DNA of 35,687 nt, from positions 1-35,687 of the forward strand of contig JAFAOU010000176.1 in the NCBI GenBank assembly GCA_019247495.1, given 5' to 3'. Positions 1 to 5,990 of this stretch are shown one piece after another. How positions within the stretch are numbered: position 1 is the first letter of the stretch; each line of letters begins with the position of its first letter. Position numbers and translations under genes: made by a program. The notes beneath the pieces are model-generated. The model did not search any database. It was not told the origin of the DNA and was given only the letters and a program-made list of their open reading frames with translations. Source of the stretch: Acidobacteriota bacterium. GTDB taxonomy: Bacteria > Acidobacteriota > Thermoanaerobaculia > Gp7-AA8.

Positions 1-903
1 GTGGAATCGCCGCCGATGACTTCCGACGCGCTGCGCATCCGCGTTCGCGCAACAGCGGTGAATCGCGCCGATCTGCTCCAGCGCGAAGGCCGCTACGCGC
101 CACCTCCCGGCGCCTCTCCGATCCTCGGGCTCGAATGCGCGGGCGAGGTGATCGAGATCGGAGCGGACGTTCGCGGCTGGAACGTTGGCGATCGAGCGAT
201 GGCGCTCCTCGCCGGCGGCGGCTACGCCGAGGAAGTCGTCGTCCATCACGGTTCCGCGATGCACGTTCCCGATGTGCTCAGCGACATCGAAGCGGGCGCG
301 ATGCCGGAGGTTTTTCTAACCGCGTATCTGAATGTCTTCGAGCTCGCACGTGCGCGAGAAGGCGAGACCCTGCTCATCCACGGCGGCGGCAGCGGCGTCG
401 GCACGGCGGCGACGACGCTGGCAAAGCTCGCCGGGCTGCGCGTGATCGTCACCGCCGGCTCGCGCGAGAAATGCGAGCGTTGCCTCGCGCATGGGGCCGA
501 CGTCGCCATCAACTACAACGAAGAGGATTACGTCGAACACGCGCGCGGCGCGAACGTGATCCTCGACCACATCGGCGCTAAGTACCTCTCGCGCGATCTG
601 GAATGCCTCGCCGCCGGCGGCCGCGTCGTGATCATCGGCTCGATGGGCGGCCCGGGATCGATCGACTTGAACGTGAATGCGCTGCTCTCGAAACGGCAGC
701 AGATCATCGGATCGACGTTGCGCGCGCGGTCAGTCGAGGAGAAGGAAGAGATCGTGGCGTCGTTCGTCGCGCGATTCGGCGACGACCTGCGCGCCGGGCG
801 CATCCGCCCCATCATCGATCGCGTCTTCGATCTCGCCGACGCGGACGAAGCGCACCGCGCGATGAAAGAGGACCACTTCGGCAAAATCGCACTGCGAGTG
901 TGA
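1..903 (+). CDS. NAD(P)H quinone oxidoreductase, PIG3/zeta-crystallin type (5' partial)
   Basis: Zinc-independent medium-chain dehydrogenase/reductase, probably reducing quinones or enones with NADPH in the cytoplasm. The frame is open at the left edge. The visible N-terminus (VESPPM, then RVRATAVNRADLLQREG) is what normally follows about 20-25 residues of the family, so the GTG at position 1 is probably an internal valine and the true start lies outside. Visible motifs are the substrate-domain signature ILGLECAGEV near residue 41, and the Rossmann dinucleotide loop HGGGSGVGTAA near residues 128-138, followed by a TAGSREKC segment typical of NADP binding. The catalytic zinc ligands of alcohol dehydrogenases are absent, as expected for the quinone reductase branch. 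The gene is convergent with the ankyrin gene. The hairpin repeat that follows begins inside its TGA. The family call is firm; the substrate is unknown. Confidence 0.9.
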   Translation: MESPPMTSDALRIRVRATAVNRADLLQREGRYAPPPGASPILGLECAGEVIEIGADVRGWNVGDRAMALLAGGGYAEEVVVHHGSAMHVPDVLSDIEAGAMPEVFLTAYLNVFELARAREGETLLIHGGGSGVGTAATTLAKLAGLRVIVTAGSREKCERCLAHGADVAINYNEEDYVEHARGANVILDHIGAKYLSRDLECLAAGGRVVIIGSMGGPGSIDLNVNALLSKRQQIIGSTLRARSVEEKEEIVASFVARFGDDLRAGRIRPIIDRVFDLADADEAHRAMKEDHFGKIALRV

Positions 904-973
904 CCGTTCAAACCACAGAGACACAGAGAGAGATTTTCTCTGTTCCCTTTGTGCCTCTGTGGTGAAAACGGTC
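902..973. repeat. Inverted octamer-word repeat (CACAGAGA type) between convergent genes
   Basis: Left arm ACCACAGAGACACAGAG (912-928) pairs with a right arm ending CCTCTGTGGT (954-963). The left arm is the 8-base word CACAGAGA in tandem. Flanking GACCGTT (902-908) and AACGGTC (967-973) extend the pairing outside the words. The hairpin overlaps the oxidoreductase stop codon and lies between two convergent genes, so it could end transcription from both sides, although there is no clear U-tract. It belongs to the same architectural class as the repeats near 4.1, 5.9, 8.7, 15.4 and 17.3 kb. Confidence 0.75.
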
Positions 974-980
974 TCTTTCT

Positions 981-1625
981 CTACGCGCCGCAGCGCTTCG
1001 TGCGCATCAGCATGCGCGCGATGCCGGGCAGCTTGTCGGTGTGATCCGGAAGTTTGGGATCGGCGGCGAGCAGCGCGTTCACTGTGTCCTGCTGGCAATG
1101 GAAGACAGTGAAGCGGTCGATGTCGGGGACGCCGGAGCGGGCCAGGTCGAGGGCGGTGATGCCGTCGCTGGCGGCGAGGCGCGGGTTGGCTTTGTGCGCG
1201 AGAAGGATTTTCACGATATCGGTGTCGCCGTAGCCGGCCGCCAACATTAACGGTGTGGTCCCGTGGGGGTCGGCTTCGTTCGGGTTCGCGCCCGCGTTGA
1301 GGAGCGCCGTGACGGAAGCCGGCTGCGACTTGTGAACTGCGTGCAGCAGAGGCGTCCAGGAGTTCACAGCGGTGTCGCTCAGATTCGGATTCGCGCCGCG
1401 GATGGTCAGCAGCCGGATCATTTCCACGTTGCCGGCGCGTGCGGCGGCGATCAGCGGCGTGTAGCCGGCCGAATCGTGCGCGTTCGGATCGAGGCCGGCG
1501 TCGAGCATCCGCTTCATACCGGCGACGTCGCCGCCGGACGCGGCCGCGGCGGCGGGAGAGTTCGGACCGTAGTGGCAGGCGAGCGAGAACGTGATGTAGA
1601 GGATGAGCAGTGCAAGGCGTCGCAT
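981..1625 (-). CDS. Ankyrin-repeat protein, probable exported lipoprotein
   Basis: The protein has about 214 residues from the chosen start. The N-terminus (MRRLALLILYITFSLAC) is a hydrophobic signal segment ending in a cysteine with a weak lipobox (S-L-A-C), suggesting a lipidated periplasmic protein. Four clear ankyrin repeats follow, marked by G-x-TPL-x-x-A-A cores (GYTPLIAAARAGN, SWTPLLHAV, GTTPLMLAAGYGD, GITALDLA) and GANPN turns, so the role is protein-protein binding with an unknown partner. Upstream in-frame ATGs exist at 1661 and 1631. I prefer 1625 because it begins the signal peptide directly and has a promoter-like TTGACA-17-CATCTT ending seven bases before it, with no Shine-Dalgarno. 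It is divergent from the small gene at 1745 and convergent with the oxidoreductase. The repeats are certain; lipidation and start are inference. Confidence 0.85.
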   Translation of the reverse strand: MRRLALLILYITFSLACHYGPNSPAAAAASGGDVAGMKRMLDAGLDPNAHDSAGYTPLIAAARAGNVEMIRLLTIRGANPNLSDTAVNSWTPLLHAVHKSQPASVTALLNAGANPNEADPHGTTPLMLAAGYGDTDIVKILLAHKANPRLAASDGITALDLARSGVPDIDRFTVFHCQQDTVNALLAADPKLPDHTDKLPGIARMLMRTKRCGA

Positions 1626-1632
1626 GCCCATC

Positions 1633-1661
1633 AAGATGCGCCCATGCCAGAGCAATGTCAA
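1633..1661 (-). promoter_or_regulatory. Candidate promoter for the ankyrin gene
   Basis: On the minus strand TTGACA (1661-1656) and CATCTT (1638-1633) are separated by 17 bases. The -10 box is weak but the -35 is perfect. The box ends seven bases before the ATG at 1625, so the transcript would be nearly leaderless. Confidence 0.4.
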
Positions 1662-1744
1662 GTACTTTATAAAACTAAGCGAAATAGCTTTTGGGCCGCC
1701 TCGGTTTGCCCATGCTCCAACGCAGTCTTCAACACGGGAGAACT

Positions 1745-1903
1745 ATGCCTGACCAGAAAGCACATGAGGTACTTCGGAAGCACAACATCTCGCTCGAAGA
1801 CGTGAAGGAGCGCCGTGCGACGCTGCACCACCTTCGCCACATCGTTCACGCCGAGGAGCTGCCCTTCGACGTGTTCAAAGCCATCGTCAAACTCCGCCGC
1901 TAG
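1745..1903 (+). CDS. Small hypothetical protein (52 aa)
   Basis: Not recognised. The ATG at 1745 follows GGGAG at a suitable distance (CACGGGAGAACTATG). Longer in-frame starts upstream lack a ribosome site. The product is hydrophilic and predicted helical throughout, with charged heptad-like segments (LEDVKERRATLHHLRHIVH, then FDVFKAIVKLRR), and has no signal peptide or membrane segment. A short DNA- or protein-binding helical bundle is possible but nothing proves it. A REP-like repeat starts on the base after its TAG. The coding call rests on the ribosome site and a plausible composition. An overlapping minus-strand frame of similar length (1667-1849) has no ribosome site. Confidence 0.5.
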   Translation: MPDQKAHEVLRKHNISLEDVKERRATLHHLRHIVHAEELPFDVFKAIVKLRR

Positions 1904-1942
1904 GCCGGCACGGCCGGCGGCGTTGGTTGTCCAGGCTCGCCA
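1904..1942 (+). repeat. REP-like element, copy 1
   Basis: Stem GCCGGC (1904-1909), loop ACG, stem GCCGGC (1913-1918), then a tail GGCGTTGGTTGTCCAGGCTC. It begins on the base after the stop codon of the small gene. Three related copies lie at 4940-4976, 16224-16262 and 16345-16381. The tail is conserved and the stem varies by compensatory change (GTCGGC/GCCGAC in two copies). Confidence 0.75.
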
Positions 1943-1988
1943 AAGTGCGGACTAAACGATCAGTGGCGCGGCAGCCGGGCAACACCGC

Positions 1989-2018
1989 TACAATGTCCCG
2001 CTCATTCCGCCCGGGGGG
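1989..2018 (+). promoter_or_regulatory. -10 box and Shine-Dalgarno of the GreA-like gene
   Basis: TACAAT (1989-1994) is a good -10 box without a recognisable -35. GGGGGG (2013-2018) is a Shine-Dalgarno-like run nine bases before a TTG at 2028. The run decides the unusual start codon: the nearby ATG at 1993 is in another frame. Confidence 0.5.
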
Positions 2019-2027
2019 ACCTCGACT

Positions 2028-4106
2028 TTGCCGTTTCGCGACGATGCTCAGCGCCTGATCGACCAAAAGAAATTCGACGAGCTCGAGTCCCTCTGGATGT
2101 CGCAGCTCGACCGCGACCCGAGCGACGTCGACTCGTTCATCACCACTGCCCGCGCCCTTCGCAAGTCGGAGCAGCGCACGCAGTCCGATACGCTCCTCGG
2201 CCTCCTCTCCGACACGCTGCTGGAGAAGAAGTTGTGGCCGCTGCGGCTGCAGGTGCTGAAGGAGCTGGGCCGTCTTTCGAAACACCCCGCCACGCTGCGG
2301 CCGCAGATCGAGCAGGCGCTGCGCGGCGCGCACGGGACGCACAAGAACTTCCAGCGTATCTATGAGTTCGCCGCCTTCAACGAGCCGACCAGCAATCCGG
2401 TCGAGAAGGCAGAGAAGATCGAGACGTGGCTGAAGTACGACGAAGGTGAGATGTACTTCATGGCCGGCCGCGGCGCCGGCATCGTCACGGAACTCAATCC
2501 CGACCTCGGCATCGCTCGGCTCGATTTCGAAAAAGACAAGCGCGTTCCGGTTCCCATCGGCGCGGCCGCCAAGTACCTCACCCCGCTTCCGGCCGGACAT
2601 GTGCTTCGCGAGAAGTTCACGGACGGCGAAGCGTTGCGTGCCGAGGCGAAGAAATCGCCGTCGGCATTCTTCGCGCGCATCCTGCAGAGTTTCGGACGTC
2701 CGATGCAGATGGGCGAAGTGCGCGACGCGGTCATCGGCATCGTCCCCGAGGAGAAGTGGAGCTCGTGGTGGACGGCGGCGAGGAAGAATGCGCAGATCGT
2801 AATCAGCGGAAGTGGCGCCAAGGCGACGTATGCCTGGAGCGCGTCGACCGGCGCGGCTGACGAAGCGATCAAGCGCGCATTCGATCGGGCCGATCCGAAA
2901 GGGAAGCTCGACCTCGCGCGGAAGCACAGCGCGCGCAGCAAAGATCTGGCGGATTACATCTCCGGGAAGCTTGCGTCCGAGGCTGCGAGGCTTGCGCCGC
3001 GCGATCCGGCCGCGGCGTGGCAGATCGCGGCGACGTTGGAGACGCTCCCCGGCGCCTACACGGCGCTACTCGATCCGAAATCGCTGATCACCGGGCCGCT
3101 GGCGTCGCGCGTGATCGTCGCCGTGACCGACAAAACGTTGCGCGAGCGCGCGCTCGTGCAAGTCCGCGAGATGCATCCGGACTGGCCGAAGGTTTACAGC
3201 GAAGTCTTCTTCCTGGACGAAGATCCGCGCATCCTCTCGCGGATCATCAATTCGCTCGAAGAGTCCGGCAACAAGGAGTTGCGCGACCGCCTCATCGACG
3301 AAACGCTGCGTTATCCGCGCCGGCATCCTCGCGCGTTCTACTGGTTCACCAAGCAGCTCAACGACCAGGAGACGCTTTCGGACAAGGCGAACTACGCGCT
3401 GCTCTTTCAGATCATCGACGCCATCAACTCGGACGAGTTCTCAGCCGTGCGTGCCCGGCTCAAGGACATGTTCGATCACGGCGGCCTCGCGCTGCGTATC
3501 ATCACCGGCGTCGACAACGAAGAGGGCGCCCGCAAGCTCGTGGACACGATCGACCGCTACGGCGCGATCGAGGAGTATCGCCGCGAGACCGCGAAGGGCG
3601 CGGCGCTGATGAAGTTCCCCACGCTGCGCGAGCCGGAGGCCGAGCCGGTGTACGCGACGGCGAAGTCGCTGGAGCAAAAGCGCGCCGAGCTCGCCAACCT
3701 CAAGACCGTAGAGATTCCGGCGAACTCGCGCGCCTTGCAGGCCGCGCGCGAGATGGGCGATCTGCGCGAAAACTTCGAATACAAAGCCGCCCGCGCTCGC
3801 GCCGAGTATCTGTCCGCGCGCGTCGGCGAGCTGGCCTCGGAGATTTCGCGCGTTCAGGTCTTGAATCCCGAGCAGGTCGATACGTCGATCGTGCGCGTCG
3901 GGACGAAAGTGGCGCTCGCGAACGGCGATGAACGCCGCGAGGTCACGATTCTCGGTCCGTGGGAGTCCGCGCCGGAACACGGCGTCTACTCGAATCAATC
4001 CGACGTCGCCAAAGCGCTCCTCGGCCACGCGACCGGCGATCTGGTCACGTTCATGGGCAACGACTACCAGATCGAATCGATCCGCATGTGGGAAACGAAA
4101 GAGTGA
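2028..4106 (+). CDS. greA: GreA/GreB-family transcription elongation factor, long form with large N-terminal extension
   Basis: The protein has 692 residues; ordinary GreA has about 158. The last ~165 residues are a complete GreA: a coiled-coil with the tip signature GDLRENFEY, in which D578 and E581 match the two acidic tip residues that hold the second Mg in the polymerase secondary channel, then the FKBP-like C-terminal domain (VRVGTKVALANGDE onward). It should therefore rescue backtracked RNA polymerase. The first ~525 residues are mostly alpha-helical and repeat-like (TPR/HEAT-like look), interrupted near residues 145-195 by a small beta-rich segment (GRGAGIVTELNPDLG) resembling an SH3/Tudor fold. 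Similar outsized GreA proteins are known in Chlamydiae and Borrelia. The start is TTG, chosen by the GGGGGG ribosome site. The stop TGA lies inside a hairpin repeat. Confidence 0.88.
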   Translation: MPFRDDAQRLIDQKKFDELESLWMSQLDRDPSDVDSFITTARALRKSEQRTQSDTLLGLLSDTLLEKKLWPLRLQVLKELGRLSKHPATLRPQIEQALRGAHGTHKNFQRIYEFAAFNEPTSNPVEKAEKIETWLKYDEGEMYFMAGRGAGIVTELNPDLGIARLDFEKDKRVPVPIGAAAKYLTPLPAGHVLREKFTDGEALRAEAKKSPSAFFARILQSFGRPMQMGEVRDAVIGIVPEEKWSSWWTAARKNAQIVISGSGAKATYAWSASTGAADEAIKRAFDRADPKGKLDLARKHSARSKDLADYISGKLASEAARLAPRDPAAAWQIAATLETLPGAYTALLDPKSLITGPLASRVIVAVTDKTLRERALVQVREMHPDWPKVYSEVFFLDEDPRILSRIINSLEESGNKELRDRLIDETLRYPRRHPRAFYWFTKQLNDQETLSDKANYALLFQIIDAINSDEFSAVRARLKDMFDHGGLALRIITGVDNEEGARKLVDTIDRYGAIEEYRRETAKGAALMKFPTLREPEAEPVYATAKSLEQKRAELANLKTVEIPANSRALQAAREMGDLRENFEYKAARARAEYLSARVGELASEISRVQVLNPEQVDTSIVRVGTKVALANGDERREVTILGPWESAPEHGVYSNQSDVAKALLGHATGDLVTFMGNDYQIESIRMWETKE

Positions 4107-4183
4107 AGGGTGAAGAGTGAAGAGTGAAAGCCGGAAGTGAAGGACTTGCGCTTTCACTCTTCACCCTTCACTCTTCACCCTTC
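4102..4183. repeat. Inverted heptamer-word repeat (GAAGAGT type)
   Basis: The left arm, 4102-4130, is tandem GAAGGGT/GAAGAGT words. The right arm, 4151-4183, is the inverse (TTCACTCTTCACCCTTC and so on). The arms pair over about 26-30 bases around a 20-base loop. The left arm supplies the stop codon of the GreA-like gene. The same words, inverted in the same way, recur at 17250-17330. Confidence 0.85.
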
Positions 4184-4246
4184 CCACGGATCGTCGTCCT
4201 CTGCGCGCATCCGTCCGACTGCTTCGCCGGACCGATTTTTTTTCAC

Positions 4247-4273
4247 TTGACCCGTTACTTCTTCACTTAAAAT
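4247..4273 (+). promoter_or_regulatory. Promoter of the ferredoxin gene, probably leaderless
   Basis: TTGACC (4247-4252) and TAAAAT (4268-4273) are separated by 15 bases, slightly short. The -10 box ends nine bases before the ATG and no Shine-Dalgarno lies between, so the mRNA leader would be only a few bases. Confidence 0.55.
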
Positions 4274-4282
4274 GCGCGCGCC

Positions 4283-4546
4283 ATGACTTACGTGATCGCT
4301 GAACCGTGTGTGGGAACCAAGGACACCGCCTGCGTCGACGTCTGTCCCGTCGACTGCATCCATCCTCGCAAGGACGAGGACGGATTCGCCGAGGACACGA
4401 TGCTGTACATCGATCCCGAGGTCTGCATCGACTGCGGCGCGTGCGAACCGGCCTGCCCCGTGCAAGCCATCTTCCCGCAGGACCTTGTGCCGGAGCAGTG
4501 GAAGCACTACACGGAGATCAACGCGGCGTGGTACAAGAAAACCTGA
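4283..4546 (+). CDS. Seven-iron ferredoxin (3Fe-4S plus 4Fe-4S)
   Basis: This is an 87-residue soluble electron carrier. Its cysteine pattern matches Azotobacter FdI residue for residue: C9, C17 and C58 would hold the [3Fe-4S] cluster, C21, C48, C51 and C54 the [4Fe-4S] cluster, and C25 corresponds to the free cysteine. The motifs CVDVCPVDC and CIDCGACEPACP are visible. The C-terminal tail is short (EQWKHYTEINAAWYKK), as in FdxA-type proteins. It is monocistronic: its own promoter lies upstream and a strong intrinsic terminator follows 76 bases after the stop. The redox partner is not in the window. Confidence 0.95.
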   Translation: MTYVIAEPCVGTKDTACVDVCPVDCIHPRKDEDGFAEDTMLYIDPEVCIDCGACEPACPVQAIFPQDLVPEQWKHYTEINAAWYKKT

Positions 4547-4622
4547 GAATGTGAGCTGCGTCACGAAATCGGGGAAGCTGCAAACTTAGACTCATCGAAC
4601 AGCAATTGGCCGAGAGGCAAAC

Positions 4623-4650
4623 AAAGGGGCGTAATGCCCCTTTTTTATTT
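4623..4650 (+). terminator. Intrinsic terminator of the ferredoxin gene
   Basis: Stem AAAGGGGC (4623-4630), loop GTAAT, stem GCCCCTTT (4636-4643), running into TTTTTTATTT. Confidence 0.93.
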
Positions 4651-4805
4651 TCCTTGAAAATCTGAGAACAGCCGTTGGATCGAGGCCCTTCAGTTACGTG
4701 CCCACCTCGGACCCAAACGACGGAAGAGCGGGCGAATGGGCGTGCCTCCGTCGACAATTGCTGAAGCTACCTCTCTCTCTGCAACGCGTGCCGGAGGGTC
4801 TCGAT

Positions 4806-4879
4806 CGAGCTGCTGTTCTGATGTGAAGCAGGCGCAGGGACGCGGCGTGTGTGAGCGCCACTTCACATCAGCCAGCTCG
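4806..4879. ncRNA. Candidate structured RNA: 74-base three-segment hairpin
   Basis: Three nested pairings share one axis: CGAGCTG (4806-4812) with CAGCTCG (4873-4879), CTGATGTGAAG (4818-4828) with CTTCACATCAG (4861-4871), and GGCGC (4831-4835) with GCGCC (4855-4859). This gives 23 pairs with small internal loops and an apical loop of 19 bases. No U-tract follows, so it is not a standard terminator. It lies in a long gap between two genes that each seem to have their own promoter. The strand of any transcript is unknown and no matching promoter is convincing. It may equally be a DNA-level palindrome. Confidence 0.35.
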
Positions 4880-4939
4880 GCTTCAACTCCCCACCTCAGA
4901 ACTCCGCGCGGCACAACCCTCGTCGCCACTACTGGTGAC

Positions 4940-4976
4940 GGAGCCTTGGGCAACCAACGCCGTCGGCCGTGCCGAC
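4940..4976 (-). repeat. REP-like element, copy 2
   Basis: Minus-strand orientation. The stem is GTCGGC-ACG-GCCGAC (4976-4962), followed by the tail GGCGTTGGTTGCCCAAGG. The stem differs from copy 1 at one base pair on both sides, so pairing is kept. A TAGAAT box begins on the next base (4977). Confidence 0.8.
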
Positions 4977-4982
4977 TAGAAT
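4977..4982 (+). promoter_or_regulatory. -10 box of the dehydrogenase gene, leaderless geometry
   Basis: TAGAAT ends six bases before the ATG at 4989, which puts the expected transcription start at or next to the start codon. There is no Shine-Dalgarno and no clear -35; the -35 position falls in REP-like copy 2. Confidence 0.45.
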
Positions 4983-4988
4983 GCGCCG

Positions 4989-5861
4989 ATGAAGATCGCA
5001 TTCATCGGACTTGGCGCCATGGGTTTCCCGATGGCGCGCCATCTCTCCAAACAACACGAGCTCGTCGTCTGGAATCGCACACGCGAAAAGGCGGAGCGCC
5101 ATGCGCGCGAGCACGGGACGACGCTCGCGAACGATCTTGCCGAGTGTGCGGACGCCGAGGTCATCATCACCATGCTCCCGACGAGCGTCGAGGTCGATGA
5201 GATCGTCGACAAGCTGCTTCCATCGCTGCGTCCCGGAACGCTGTGGATCGATGCGACCAGCGGCGATCCGAATGCTTCGAAGCAAACTGCTGCTCGCCTC
5301 GGCGAAAAGGGAGTCGCGTTCGTCGATGCGCCTGTGACCGGCGCGACGGTCGGCGCCGAGAACGCGACATTGACCATCATGATCGGCGGCGATGCGGCCG
5401 ATTTTGAACGCGCGCGCGAAATCCTGCAGCTCTGCGGCAAGACCATCATTCACGTCGGTCCGGTCGGCTCCGGCCACGCCATCAAAGTCCTCACGAACAC
5501 GATCATGGGCGCGACGGTCTGGATCACTTCGGAGTGCCTGCTCCTCGCCAAGCAATACGGCATCGATCTGAAGACCGCGCTGGCCGTGACGAACGCCGGC
5601 AGCGGCCGTTCGAACGCATCCGAAACCCTCCTGCCGATGCGGCTTCTCGATCACAAATGGCCGCTCGTCTTCAAGCTCGCCCATCACGACAAAGACATCC
5701 GCATCGCCGCATCGATCGCCCATCAGCAGCACGCCGCGACGCCGATGCTCGCGCTGACGCAACACCTCTTCACGTCGTCGCTGAACCAGCTCGGCGACGG
5801 CGCCGACTACATCGAGGTGGCGAAGATCGTAGCGAAGATGAACGACACGGAGTGGGAGTGA
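4989..5861 (+). CDS. Beta-hydroxyacid dehydrogenase (3-hydroxyisobutyrate dehydrogenase family)
   Basis: This 290-residue cytoplasmic NAD(P)-dependent oxidoreductase should act on a short beta-hydroxyacid such as 3-hydroxyisobutyrate, tartronate semialdehyde or succinic semialdehyde. Motifs in order: Rossmann loop GLGAMGFPMA at residues 7-16, substrate signature DAPVTGA from D113 (usually DAPVSGG), and the catalytic segment GPVGSGHAIKVLTN with catalytic lysine K166 and N170. The C-terminal all-helical domain is complete. N33-R34 just after beta-2 (VVWNRT) favours NADP. The length is normal for the family. It is read alone: a REP element precedes it and a hairpin repeat follows it. The exact substrate cannot be told from sequence. 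Confidence 0.9.
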   Translation: MKIAFIGLGAMGFPMARHLSKQHELVVWNRTREKAERHAREHGTTLANDLAECADAEVIITMLPTSVEVDEIVDKLLPSLRPGTLWIDATSGDPNASKQTAARLGEKGVAFVDAPVTGATVGAENATLTIMIGGDAADFERAREILQLCGKTIIHVGPVGSGHAIKVLTNTIMGATVWITSECLLLAKQYGIDLKTALAVTNAGSGRSNASETLLPMRLLDHKWPLVFKLAHHDKDIRIAASIAHQQHAATPMLALTQHLFTSSLNQLGDGADYIEVAKIVAKMNDTEWE

Positions 5862-5863
5862 AT

Positions 5864-5978
5864 CTAGTCGATTAGTAGATCAGTGGACTAGTAGATTAGG
5901 AAGACGGTGGATCGGTCATCAACCACGGCCTACTCCACGAATCTACTAATCACTAATCTACTAATCGACTGATCTACA
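5864..5978. repeat. Inverted octamer-word repeat (GATTAGTA type)
   Basis: The left arm, about 5864-5900, is tandem 8-base words GATTAGTA, GATCAGTG, GACTAGTA, GATTAGGA. The right arm, about 5936-5978, carries the inverse (CTACTAATC repeated). About 35 bases separate the arms. The right arm ends beside the TACACT box of the kinase gene, so the repeat may influence that promoter. Confidence 0.8.
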
Positions 5979-5980
5979 CT
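5975..5980 (+). promoter_or_regulatory. Candidate -10 box of the kinase gene
   Basis: TACACT lies ten bases before the GTG at 5991 and overlaps the end of the GATTAGTA repeat. There is no Shine-Dalgarno between them and no clear -35. Confidence 0.3.
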
Positions 5981-5990
5981 TCCGATCACC

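Larger units (their letters stand above)
4547..4988. other. 442-base gap without a gene
   Basis: This gap holds the ferredoxin terminator (4623-4650), a long imperfect hairpin (4806-4879), REP-like copy 2 (4940-4976) and a -10 box (4977-4982). In 4651-4805 I see no credible coding frame, repeat or promoter. Confidence 0.6.

Noticed and set aside
4690..5001. 103-codon minus-strand frame in the ferredoxin-dehydrogenase gap
   Set aside because: It runs through the hairpin and the REP-like element, overlaps the dehydrogenase start, has no ribosome site and no recognisable protein features.
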